Shown piece by piece: positions 1 to 26,825 of a stretch of DNA of 34,367 nt. The position numbers and the translations under genes were made by a program. The stretch lies in contig AVPN01000380.1 of the NCBI GenBank assembly GCA_000695325.1, positions 22,956-57,322 of the forward strand. The letters are read 5' to 3'. The stretch is from Pleurobrachia bachei (Eukaryota > Ctenophora > Tentaculata > Cydippida > Pleurobrachiidae). The notes beneath the pieces are model-generated. The model did not search any database, was not told the DNA's origin, and saw only the letters and a program-made list of their open reading frames with translations. Within the stretch, counting starts at the first letter, position 1. Each line of letters opens with the position of its first letter.

Positions 1-481
1 GAGATGGCCGTGGGGAAACCAAAGGTAGTATATACTAGGAGAAGAGAAATATTGAGAGATATTAGGAGAGGGGTTAGAAGAGAAATACTCAGGGATTTTG
101 TAGGAAATGAAAGAGTATTTTAATTCTAATCCAATCTCTAATCTGCTAATGAACTTTTTCTACACAGCTATTGTCCTTTGGGGACTTCCCCTTCTTCAGT
201 AGTAAAATCTCCGGACACCTGCCTTATACAGAGTGATCATTACACTGATTTGCTTGCGACGCTTCCATACACACACCCACCCTCAATCTCTCGTCTCTCT
301 GTCTTGCCCGCCCTCTCTCTTGCCCTCTCTCTCACCCGCCCTCTCTGTCTCTCCCTCCTCTCTCCCTCCCTCTCTCCCTCCCTCTCTGTTTGTCTGACTC
401 TTCTACTCGGCTGAAGTGGGAACTTATCCGCTCTTCTCTCTCCCTCTCCATATTATCTTCCTTTACCTTTTTACCCACTCA

Positions 482-484
<3 letters not shown>

Positions 485-521
<37 letters not shown>
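485..521. repeat. (CT)n microsatellite at a splice acceptor
   Basis: A pure TC dinucleotide run lies directly upstream of the KDSR acceptor at 535-536 and effectively forms its polypyrimidine tract. Confidence 0.95.
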
Positions 522-525
<4 letters not shown>

Positions 526-536
526 TCTTTCACCAG

Positions 537-1177
537 GAAACGATGCTGATCTCTGAAACATCCGGGTTGTTCTCTGCGGACCGTGTCGCTGAGGATATTG
601 TCTGTGGCATTGAAAATGGTAAGTAATGATAATGAAGTTGATGTGAGAGAGAGAAATGTACAATGGGATATTGTGGCAAGATTCAGACGTGTTGAAATGA
701 AGTCTCACAAATGACATTGATTTGAGAGAAGGTAGAAAAATAGAAACCTGTAGCAAGAATCAAGATGATTGGTAAATCTAAATAAGTATTTAATCTCTAA
801 CCCCCCCCCCCTCTACTCCCCAGGAAAGTACAACATTAGTACAGGGTTTGAGGGATGGATTCTAAGTCAACTGTGTTCTGGTGCTGAGCCCGCACATCGT
901 CTCATTGACGGAATTATCCAGGTACATTACATTTCCGTTGACTTACAACTTATTACATTCACAAGTTATACAAGTTGTATAATACAACAAATAATAATAA
1001 AGTATGTACTTGCTTTGTTCGACCATCTCTTTCCGTAAAGGAGGTTTAGAACAAAAAATGTACATTAATCTCATTACACTCTACTTTTTTCAGGCGCTGT
1101 TGATGCCTCTAGTCCGGATTATCCTTCTATTCCAACACCGACAGTTTGCTCAGATTTGCAAAGATAACGCCTCGTGA
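537..1177 (+). CDS. KDSR: 3-ketodihydrosphingosine reductase, C-terminal three exons (5' part outside window)
   Basis: Exons 537-618, 824-921 and 1094-1177 join in phase (82 + 98 + 84 nt = 87 codons plus TGA). Each is bordered by AG and GT (caccag/GAAACG, ATG/gtaagt, cag/GAAAG, CAG/gtacat, cag/GCGCTG). The product carries LISETSGLFSADRVAEDIV, then a GKYNISTGFEGWIL stretch and a hydrophobic tail LLMPLVRIILLF. This follows the order of the vertebrate KDSR C-terminus (LISET..., G-x-DG-x-L-S, hydrophobic segment). KDSR is the ER short-chain dehydrogenase that reduces 3-ketodihydrosphingosine to dihydrosphingosine with NADPH, in de novo sphingolipid synthesis. The Rossmann fold and catalytic Tyr/Lys lie upstream and are not in the window; I found no convincing earlier exon in 1-536. 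It is convergent with the minus-strand gene ending at 2046. Confidence 0.88.
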
Positions 1178-2045
1178 GGCTCTCGTTCCAAATTTCAATT
1201 ATCCCTAATTTATCCCCTGATGTTTTTAAGAGCGGGTCCAATCAATAATATCAAAGTGCTGTGATTCAGAAGAAATACTAATGTGTTTTTTTCGTGTTTT
1301 ATTTTAGGATGCGTGTGTTTTATTAGGCGGTTTAAAATGTTACCCTTTGCCCTTGTTTACCAAGTTTTAATCTAAACGATATAAAGAAAGATGTTTCCTG
1401 TAAATTAAGAAAACTGTTATAATAATATGTTCAAGGAAAAAAAATTACCGCCTTTCTCTTGTCTCGTTAAAAAACGGACCGTTAGTCACTTACTACATGG
1501 AATGAGTAACGGGCCCTTTTCGGTTGAAATTCATCCTCTACCATCCAAAAACCCGATAATTATCCTGAATAAAGAGAGCTAAGGGGCGGCGACCGTAAAA
1601 ACTGTGATAATCAGATAAAATGTGAGGTGGTCGCAACTTTTCGGTTGAATTTGCTCGTTTCAGGAAGGCGCGGTGTCTTTTTTGTTGAGTTATGCGCGCG
1701 CGCTGAACTGACCGTGGGAAAATTATATCACCCAAGTGAGGTCCGACACTTTGAGACTCCTAAACGCAGTCGTTTCGCTTCCTGGTCCCTGGTCGAGTAC
1801 CCAGTAGCCCATTTCAAGAACAACTGACGTTCCAGCGTCATACACATGAGAGTCACTCATTGGTTCCGCCTCCCTACATCAAGCAAATCATAAACAAGTT
1901 GTTTTTTGTACAAAACAACTCAAATAACAATTTTCAAACGTTAAACAAACAGATTGCCTTGCTCGACCCTGTTTTGAAAAACAAAAAGGGTTTTCACACA
2001 TGTTCACTGTTTAACAAAAGTGGGTAAAGTGTCCTTGCCATCACT
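1178..2045. other. Intergenic 3'-3' region between KDSR and the large minus-strand gene
   Basis: No coding exon is supportable here. The region is AT-rich. Around 1709-1745 a short stretch (accgtggga...cacccaagtgagg) resembles the arms of the fold-back element at 13137-13369, suggesting an old fragment of that repeat family. At about 1956-1970 'ccttgctcgaccct' recurs in the duplicated segments near 24340 and 25625. Confidence 0.5.
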
Positions 2046-19297
<17,252 letters not shown>

Positions 19298-19567
19298 CTG
19301 ATAATAACCTGCACCATCTCTTCTCACTTTAATACTGCAACTGTTCTCACACACAGAGTTGAATTATATACCGGGGTGAAGTGGAGACTGATCGTGTAAA
19401 TTATGGAGCAATGTGTTTCAGCAAAACGAAATGCAGAGCGTGTTTATAAACGAGGAGGGATGCACGAGAAGAGACTGTCAAATTTTAGAGAGCGGCAGAG
19501 AGATGGGCGTCAGAGACGCAAAGCTTTCTCTCACTCTACTCTCACTCTTACTCTCTCCCTCTCTCTC

Positions 19568-19602
<35 letters not shown>

Positions 19603-20215
19603 CTCCTTGATAGAAATATTAACTGTTTCTTTCAATAAGCCGATTCACAGTGTGTATGTTTTTAAAATTCAGGGGTGTCTATGGCTTATTTCTCTCCCTA
19701 TTGTCCCCTTCTATCCTCTCTTTATCAATCTCTCGGCAATTGAAGGGACCTGCTTATGGCCGATCCATCTCTCCTATCTATATCTTTTTTCACTCTCTCT
19801 ATCTCTCTATCTCTCTCTATCTCTCTCACGCATCAAGCTTGTCGAGAAAGGAGAACTGTCAAAGAGTGGTGTCGTTGGTGGGACTCGGCAGAAACAAGAA
19901 CTTTTCAGTGGCGAGGGGAACTGAGCTCCACTCTGAACTATTATAGTGAATTCACAAAAACACATAACTTGATAAATTCATGCATGCTTTCTGTATCACC
20001 ACTTTCTCTCTCTCTCTCCCAAAAACTCTCTCACCCCCAAAGTCTTTCTCTCTAGCACAATCAAATCTCGTATTTACGGAACCAGCCGAATAACAAACGG
20101 AGCGAAATGAAACATTGTCCAGCGCTATGTACTGTGCCCTAAGCTCTGTTGGCTAACGGTGTCTCACAAGATGATCATTGTCTCAAACGGTGTCTCGAAA
20201 GATTGAACCATTGCC
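19298..20215. other. Region between AP-4 sigma and the first found exon of the large gene
   Basis: It should contain the promoter or first exon(s) of the large minus-strand gene, because its most upstream recognised exon (19202-19297) starts mid-codon. I could not identify a start exon. CT tracts occur at about 19535-19600 and 19790-19830. Plus-strand open frames here are CT-repeat driven. Confidence 0.45.
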
Positions 20216-21125
20216 TCAAACTTTATCAATAGATTTATCGAGTATGGCGATAGGGGCAAGAACTCGTGACCTGTTAGACTCCGTGATATAACCATTTACA
20301 ACGATTTCGTCGAGAATCATGTGAGCCCTGTCCACGTTATGCATTAGGTCCAACTCACACACATTACTGAAATGGGGGTTTGGGTACAGGTCACGTGGGG
20401 GGGGGAGGGGGGGGGGGGGTTGAGGAGAGATAATAGTAAGTCACAAATATCAAGATAGAATTAGAAAGTATCTGTCTTAGAAAACCAAGTCAAATGTCAT
20501 TAGTAAAATACCTGAAGTAGGAGTTGAGGGTCTCCACAAGATTGTGTATAAATGCAAAGTAAGCCATAATGTTATCTCCCTCACTGATACCCAGGATAAA
20601 GAATAGAGACGCGTACTGGCGGAACACTATCCGGACCTTGTGGTCTTTTAGAACGAAGTGGCAGCACTGTAAAATAGAGATAACTGATAAGATAACTGAT
20701 AAGATAACTGATAAGATAAGATAAGATAACTGATAAGATAAATTAGAGATAAGATAAGATAGCATCAGAATTAAAATTGTATGAAAAGATAAGAACAGAT
20801 CAACTATGTCTTCGTGCTCTAAAATTTTCAAAATAGACACCCATGACATAAGGTGAAATTTTTTCCATTAACCTGACACATACTGACAGATTTTGGCCAG
20901 CCGGTAAAATGAATAGCGTGCCCCAGACCCGTTCTCACGGGTCAGTCAGACCCATTTACCCGCTATATAATCGACTGTTCATTTTGACCCAATTACCTGT
21001 TGTGGACTGTTTCTTTTTAGACACGAGTGTAGGACACCCCGGGGCTCAGGGAGGGATTTAGTTGTATAACTCCGGGATACTCGCACTGCCCCTGCCTTGT
21101 TACATACCATCAGAAACTCAATCAT
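20216..21125 (-). CDS. AP4S1: AP-4 complex subunit sigma
   Basis: Small (sigma) chain of the AP-4 adaptor, a heterotetramer at the trans-Golgi that sorts transmembrane cargo. Start exon 21108-21125 encodes MIEFLM, matching the MI(K/R)F start of sigma chains. Exon 20512-20666 has [16 protein letters not shown] and [16 protein letters not shown], the sigma longin-fold core. The last exon 20216-20366 has [37 protein letters not shown] and TGA, closest in my memory to AP-4 sigma (VNGCIVETNRARILAP). The last two exons join in phase (AG + T). The stretch covering residues about 7-45 is not fully resolved. A candidate exon piece ends near 20872 and encodes [10 protein letters not shown], matching the sigma TRLAK motif, but its acceptor is unclear and one more short exon is needed. 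Confidence 0.85.
20395..20425. repeat. G-rich run (possible quadruplex) in AP-4 sigma intron
   Basis: Two long G runs separated by one A, about 30 bp left of the exon at 20512-20666's downstream intron boundary region. It could form a G-quadruplex; it is also prone to length errors. Confidence 0.6.
20678..20742. repeat. Tandem 13-bp repeat
   Basis: 'taactgataagat' is repeated about four times with degenerate 'aagat' units, in the intron just upstream of the AP-4 sigma exon 20512-20666. Confidence 0.8.
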
Positions 21126-21636
21126 AGTGCTAGAGAGGGGGATAGGAGATGAGGGTTTTAGTTAGAGAGGGGAATAGGGAATGAAGGTTTGGGATAGAGA
21201 AGTTCGTATATTTTAGGGCAGAGATAGAACCAGTTAAATCGGGATCAAGAAAATTGGATGACGTTATGGATATGATGGATATGATGGTTATGGTAAGAGT
21301 GCCGTGCCGAGAAATGTTCAATTTACTTGGCGAGACATTTACGTAATCTACTTTCCCCAGCCCCGTTTTTGTGGTGGGCGAGAAAGATTGCATTGGTGGG
21401 GAGTGGTTTAATTATGTGCTCTGAGACAGTTGGGGGAGGGGAATGTTATCTAGTTAAGAGTATGATAAGTGTTGGCATTGCAGCAAAAATCAGTCGAATT
21501 TTACAACATCTAAAAATAAAATTGATTTCTTGTCGAACTAATATCAAAAAATATGTACACTTTTGCATTTCAAGCCTGAGTTTATAATCAATCCCAATTG
21601 CTTTTGATATGTCTATTTTCTAACCCAAATTGTACT

Positions 21637-22822
21637 AAACAATGTTTATACGTTATAGAAATAGAAAATTGTGCTAGCCTTTGGCTTCTGCCGTGATGAT
21701 TTTGGTGGTCGAACTGGGACACCACGTTATTTGTAACCCATACCATCAACATCCAGAAACCTCGGCCACACTCTCTTCATACGGGGATGGGTCATTCTGA
21801 CAGATTCAGGAGCGATTCAGGGGAGCTGATTTATTGCCTCTTCCTTGCAATTTCCTTGTATACCTCCCTCTGTATCTGAGATAAGGTATCAGTTATAGCA
21901 TATCGTCGTTACTACTGGTGCATCATACCACCAGTCTTATCGGTTATTGTGTTTAATTGCGTTTAATTAATTAACTACATAATTTAATAATTGTCTAATT
22001 GATTAGTTGACTAAATAACTAACTAACTACCTCGTGGTGAAGATCCTGGAAGAGCCCGAAGAAGAAACAATATTCAAAGAATACAAAGAAAGGGGCTGTG
22101 AGGAAGGCTTGTAGCAGACTGTCCATCAGAGCGGGTCTTCTGCCCTCGAACTTTCCGTGACCTTGGGAGAGGGCATCACACGTTAGCATGGGGAATTATC
22201 ATGAGTTTACGGTACGATATGAGACTTTAGCCGAGAGAGTTTGGGGTTAGAGAAGACAGCGAATTTGAAGAATGAGAAAAATGGGGCCACCCTACCCAAG
22301 GGTTACACAATATACATGACGTTGTATTTTAGAAGGATCTGATGAATATTATAAAATACCTCACAAAATTGTATGCATTGATAAATTTCGTCTCGACTGA
22401 AGCTATCAATGACAGATGAAAATAAATATGTCTGAGAGATGATGAGAGAGATAAAGAGAAAGAGTGAGAGGAAGGAGAAAGCAAATATTTCATAATAATG
22501 GTTTCATCGAACCTTTCAAATCTGAAGGCTTTCATTTTCAAAGGGTCGTTTAGATACCATAGCAAGCCCTCACAGAAATAAAATGCAGTATGAGCCACAC
22601 AATCAAGTGCATTTACAACATGATTAAGTGCACTTCTGATCCCACTCCATTTATCTCCCCTCTTTCTCTCTCCATCTTACCTACAAACTGTGCGATCCAA
22701 GATACACCATGAACTCCGATGAGAATAGTCCATTTGTTGTCCAACTCTAGTGTCCAGAACAGGTGAGCTGAGTACCCCTGTGAGATCACAACTAGATATT
22801 ATACCGGCTTTGTTGGGGGGGG
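21637..22822. repeat. Tandem duplication 1, left copy (1,186 bp)
   Basis: Near-identical to 22823-24002, head-to-tail with no spacer. It contains exons 3-5 of the Mpo1-like gene. Differences from the right copy are 6 extra bases (near 21896), a C/A substitution and the complemented 50-nt block at 22261-22310. Confidence 0.95.
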
Positions 22823-25800
22823 AAACAATGTTTATACGTTATAGAAATAGAAAATTGTGCTAGCCTTTGGCTTCTGCCGTGATGATTTTGGTGGTCGAAC
22901 TGGGACACCACGTTATTTGTAACCCATACCATCAACATCCAGAAACCTCGGCCACACTCTCTTCATACGGGGATGGGTCATTCTGACAGATTCAGGAGCG
23001 ATTCAGGGGAGCTGATTTATTGCCTCTTCCTTGCAATTTCCTTGTATACCTCCCTCTGTATCTGAGATAAGGTATCAGCATATCGTCGTTACTACTGGTG
23101 CATCATACCACCAGTCTTATAGGTTATTGTGTTTAATTGCGTTTAATTAATTAACTACATAATTTAATAATTGTCTAATTGATTAGTTGACTAAATAACT
23201 AACTAACTACCTCGTGGTGAAGATCCTGGAAGAGCCCGAAGAAGAAACAATATTCAAAGAATACAAAGAAAGGGGCTGTGAGGAAGGCTTGTAGCAGACT
23301 GTCCATCAGAGCGGGTCTTCTGCCCTCGAACTTTCCGTGACCTTGGGAGAGGGCATCACACGTTAGCATGGGGAATTATCATGAGTTTACGGTACGATAT
23401 GAGACTTTAGCCGAGAGAGTTTGGGGTTAGAGAAGACAGCCTTAAACTTCTTACTCTTTTTACCCCGGTGGGATGGGTTCCCAATGTGTTTATACATGAC
23501 GTTGTATTTTAGAAGGATCTGATGAATATTATAAAATACCTCACAAAATTGTATGCATTGATAAATTTCGTCTCGACTGAAGCTATCAATGACAGATGAA
23601 AATAAATATGTCTGAGAGATGATGAGAGAGATAAAGAGAAAGAGTGAGAGGAAGGAGAAAGCAAATATTTCATAATAATGGTTTCATCGAACCTTTCAAA
23701 TCTGAAGGCTTTCATTTTCAAAGGGTCGTTTAGATACCATAGCAAGCCCTCACAGAAATAAAATGCAGTATGAGCCACACAATCAAGTGCATTTACAACA
23801 TGATTAAGTGCACTTCTGATCCCACTCCATTTATCTCCCCTCTTTCTCTCTCCATCTTACCTACAAACTGTGCGATCCAAGATACACCATGAACTCCGAT
23901 GAGAATAGTCCATTTGTTGTCCAACTCTAGTGTCCAGAACAGGTGAGCTGAGTACCCCTGTGAGATCACAACTAGATATTATACCGGCTTTGTTGGGGGG
24001 GGACCAGCTTTGTTGGGGGGGGGCTAGCGGTGTGACTCTGAAAGAACAACTAGATATTATACCGGTCTTGTATGGGGGGGGGGTATAGCCGTGTTCTTTA
24101 TTTATAGCATAAACCATTTAGTTGTTTAGTAAATTTTAACAAGCCAACTGGTCATATATTCGCATAATTTTGAGACACCTCGTGATCATTCAGACGGATA
24201 CTACTCAAAATATCATAATTGACTGGAATTATATAACTACATAAACCGGTTATATCGTGAAATATGGTTAGTTCTTACTATGGAAATTATAGTTTTGTTC
24301 AATCAGTATTGTCCATTTTCTATCCTTGATCAGGTTACCTTGCTCGACCCTCTCTGTACTGCTTGAGCAAAACATTGGTTAGGCCTTCAATCTTGTAAGT
24401 ATAACGAGCGTATTGACATTAACTCATACGACAGCGGGATGTCTCTCTCCATAGCTATCTCTCCCTCTGTATCATGTATGCCTCTCTCTCTCTCTCTCTC
24501 TGCCTTCTGCCATCTCTCTGTGTAGTACCTTACAGTGTAATTACAAAGAACATGATTGCACCGTCCCCAGCAAATTAAGTTTTCTGTGTCGACATCACAT
24601 AATAAACATATAATTGCCCTCTCGCACTCCCAGTGTAGGCATTGAATTAAACGGAGAAGTATTCCAGTTCCCAGCGATTACTTTTTCTAGAAAATGTCAA
24701 AGCCAACGTCTAACTCTTCTAGAGATCGGGTAGTAACACTCCCGGTATCAGTCAGCCACTAGCCTAATTCTAGAGGGTCCTCTTTTGGGTCTCCTGAGAC
24801 GATCTAGATCTAATCGCTCTCTGCCAGGCCATTAGTCTAATAGTACCCTCTCTAAAACTAACCATTCCGCTCAAGATGGGGAGGGTTATCATTCCCAGGG
24901 CAGGGTATAGATAGATATAGTAGAGAATGTAGACGGAGGTGGCTAGGGCAGAAACTGTGACTTCATATCCACCTAGAGTTCCAACACCGACAGGGCTCAA
25001 CATTGCCTGGCCTGGGGATGAGAGAAAGTTATTTAGTGGAAATAACCCATTAAATTTCTGGCCTGGAGAGAAAGAGAGAATTTAGAATATAGCTCATTTG
25101 CATTATTGGCACGGTTGCGTTGTTGGGGCGTGGTGTGTGGTTTACAAGTCGAAAAGCGCCAAATATTCCCTCGTAAAAGTGTTAAAAGGTTGTTTACGAG
25201 GGTGCTAAAATCCCCAAAATAACTAGCTCTTGCTTCAAAAGTGCTCTCTAGCAGGCAGTTACAGTTAGCCTTTCTGTTTTGGTTTTTTGTCAAGTTGCTC
25301 TACCACGTTCCTAATACTATAACGGCCTCCGGTAATATACCAATTCTTGGTGTTCGAAGGAAATAGCGCTAATTAGCGATTTTAGGAGCGCTAATTAGCG
25401 CTAATTAGCGCTAATTAGCGCTAATTAGCGCTAATTAGCGCTAATTAGCGCTAATTAGCGCTAATTAGCGCTAATTAGCGCTAATTAGCGCTAATTAGCG
25501 CTAATTAGCGCTAATTAGCGCTAATTAGCGCTAATTAGCGCTAATTAGCGCTAATTAGCGCTAATTAGCGCTAATTAGCGCTAATTAGCGCTAATTAGCG
25601 CTAATTAGCGCTAGATCAGGTTACCTTGCTCGACCCTCTCTGTACTGCTTGAGCAAAACATTGGTTAGGCCAAGTTAGAACATTCATATTGCTCGCATAA
25701 CTGTAATTGAGTATGCTGTCGTGGATGTCTCTCTCCATAGCTAGCTGCCATCTCTCTCTGTAGTACCTTACAGTGTAATTACAAAGAACATGATTGCACC

Positions 25801-26738
25801 GTCCCCAGCAAATTAAGTTTTCTGTGTCGACATCACATAATAAACATATAATTGCCCTCTCGCACTCCCAGTGTAGGCATTGAATTAAACGGAGAAGTAT
25901 TCCAGTTCCCAGCGATTACTTTTTCTAGAAAATGTCAAAGCCAACGTCTAACTCTTCTAGAGATCGGGTAGTAACACTCCCGGTATCAGTCAGCCACTAG
26001 CCTAATTCTAGAGGGTCCTCTTTTGGGTCTCCTGAGACGATCTAGATCTAATCGCTCTCTGCCAGGCCATTAGTCTAATAGTACCCTCTCTAAAACTAAC
26101 CATTCCGCTCAAGATGGGGAGGGTTATCATTCCCAGGGCAGGGTATAGATAGATATAGTAGAGAATGTAGACGGAGGTGGCTAGGGCAGAAACTGTGACT
26201 TCATATCCACCAAGAGTTCCAACACCGACAGGGCTCAACATTGCCTGGCCTGGGGATGAAAGAAAGTTATTAAGTGGAAATAACCCATTAAATTTCTGGC
26301 CTGGAGAGAAAGAGAGAATTTAGAATATAGCTCATTTGCATTATTGGCACGGTTGCGTTGTTGGGGCGTGGTGTGTGGTTTACAAGTCGAAAAGCGCCAA
26401 ATATTCCCTCGTAAAAGTGTTAAAAGGTTGTTTACGAGGGTGCTAAAATCCCCAAAATAACTAGCTCTTGCTTCAAAAGTGCTCTCTAGCAGGCAGTTAC
26501 TGTTAGCCTTTTTGTTTTGGTTTTTTGTCAAGTTGCTCTACCACGTTCCTAATACTATAACGGCCTCCCTTGCTTGCACCTCGGGACGTCTCCGGAGGTG
26601 GAAGGGAGGCCGTTAACCAAACTGGTTCTCACCTGTCCAGAGGAGAAGAGGCACACAAATAGCGTGAATGAGCTTGTTCACTGCATCACTGTGGTAAGAG
26701 CCATAGAAAACAAGCTCTTTCTTTAGAGCCTCCGACAT
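21831..26738 (-). CDS. Mpo1-like (DUF962) ER membrane protein, 2-hydroxy fatty acid dioxygenase homologue
   Basis: Exon 1 26633-26738 starts MSEALKKELVFYGSYH and NKLIHAICVP. Exon 2 is 26101-26249 (second copy 24863-25011), with membrane segments around VYILYYIYLYPALGMITL. Exon 3 is 23861-23957 (copy 22681-22777), ending GVHGVSWIAQFV. Exon 4 is 23211-23341 (copy 22031-22161), with GHGKFEGRRPALMDSLLQ. The last exon 23017-23061 (copy 21831-21875) encodes IQREVYKEIARKRQ and stop. Taking one copy of each gives an uninterrupted protein of about 175 residues. It matches the yeast YGL010w/Mpo1 layout: FY..YH..N..IH near the start and QFVGH..FE.RRPAL later. Yeast Mpo1 is an ER Fe(II)-dependent dioxygenase in 2-hydroxy fatty acid alpha-oxidation during phytosphingosine breakdown; the conserved His residues are present. 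Including both exon 2 copies would break the frame. Confidence 0.9.
22261..22310. other. 50-nt block, direct complement of 23441-23490
   Basis: This block begins gaatttgaagaatgagaaaa; the corresponding block in the other copy begins cttaaacttcttactctttt. All 50 positions are paired bases read in the same direction. It lies in the intron between exons 3 and 4 of the Mpo1-like gene. Confidence 0.97.
22823..24002. repeat. Tandem duplication 1, right copy (1,180 bp)
   Basis: Starts aaacaatgtttatacgttat directly after a G8 run and ends in the corresponding G run. It carries intact copies of exons 3-5 of the Mpo1-like gene at 23861-23957, 23211-23341 and 23017-23061. Confidence 0.95.
23441..23490. 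other. 50-nt block, direct complement of 22261-22310
   Basis: Partner of the block at 22261-22310. Sequence on both sides (agaagacagc before, tatacatgac after) is identical in the two copies. Confidence 0.97.
23967..24085. repeat. Repeated 'caactagatattataccgg' plus G8-G10 runs
   Basis: The motif 'acaactagatattataccgg' occurs at about 23969 and 24049 (and at 22789 in the left copy), each followed by a cttgt/ctttgt word and a G8-G10 run. 'ccagctttgttggggg' gives one more degenerate unit. It forms the right margin of tandem duplication 1. Confidence 0.8.
24328..25330. repeat. Duplication 2, left copy (about 1,003 bp)
   Basis: Starts gatcaggttaccttgctcga and ends aacggcctcc. It contains one copy of Mpo1-like exon 2 (24863-25011). 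It differs from the right copy by a few substitutions, a 48-bp CT-rich extra stretch near 24460-24510, and the complemented block at 24386-24435. Confidence 0.95.
24386..24435. other. 50-nt block, direct complement of 25672-25721
   Basis: Begins ttcaatcttgtaagtataac; the other copy begins aagttagaacattcatattg. All 50 positions are complementary in the same direction. Flanks (ggttaggcc before, ggatgtctctctcc one base after) match between copies. Confidence 0.97.
25388..25613. repeat. Perfect palindromic 10-bp satellite (22 units of ctaattagcg)
   Basis: 22 exact tandem copies at 25391-25610 plus partial ends. The unit is its own reverse complement when phased as gcgctaatta/taattagcgc, so every register is palindromic and both strands read the same. 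A degenerate single unit lies at about 25366-25379. It sits exactly between the two copies of duplication 2. Confidence 0.97.
25614..26568. repeat. Duplication 2, right copy (about 955 bp)
   Basis: Starts directly at the end of the palindromic array and ends at aacggcctcc. It contains the copy of Mpo1-like exon 2 at 26101-26249, nearest to exon 1. Confidence 0.95.
25672..25721. other. 50-nt block, direct complement of 24386-24435
   Basis: Partner of the block at 24386-24435; see that entry. Confidence 0.97.
26559..26614. repeat. Hairpin at the right end of duplication 2
   Basis: 13-bp perfect arms: aacggcctccctt (26559-26571) and its reverse complement aagggaggccgtt (26602-26614). The duplication breakpoint lies inside the left arm, in intron 1 of the Mpo1-like gene, 19 bp from the exon 1 donor. 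Confidence 0.85.
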
Positions 26739-26746
26739 AGCTAGAG

Positions 26747-26825
26747 AGAGATGGTAGGGAGTTGAAGGGAAGATGGTAGGGAGTTGTGGGGGAGTTGAGG
26801 GGGAGATGGTAGGGAGTTGAGGGGT
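26747..26825. repeat. Tandem 'gatggtagggagttg' repeat upstream of the Mpo1-like start codon
   Basis: Three copies of gatggtagggagttg with G-rich spacers, immediately 5' (minus strand) of the start codon at 26736-26738. On the transcript strand it is a C-rich 5' leader or promoter region. Confidence 0.75.

Noticed and set aside
19403-20055. Overlapping plus-strand frames rich in Ser-Leu
   Set aside because: They are driven by CT repeats; no splice or domain support.
22261-22310. Explaining the block as a micro-inversion
   Set aside because: An inversion would give the reverse complement; the blocks match only when complemented without reversal, over all 50 positions.
22329-22598. Minus-strand 89-codon frame, repeated at 23509-23778
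   Set aside because: It falls in the intron between exons 3 and 4 of the Mpo1-like gene and has no recognisable domain; its repetition comes from the duplication.
25388-25613. CRISPR array
   Set aside because: The 10-bp units are contiguous without spacers and the genome is eukaryotic; this is a simple satellite.
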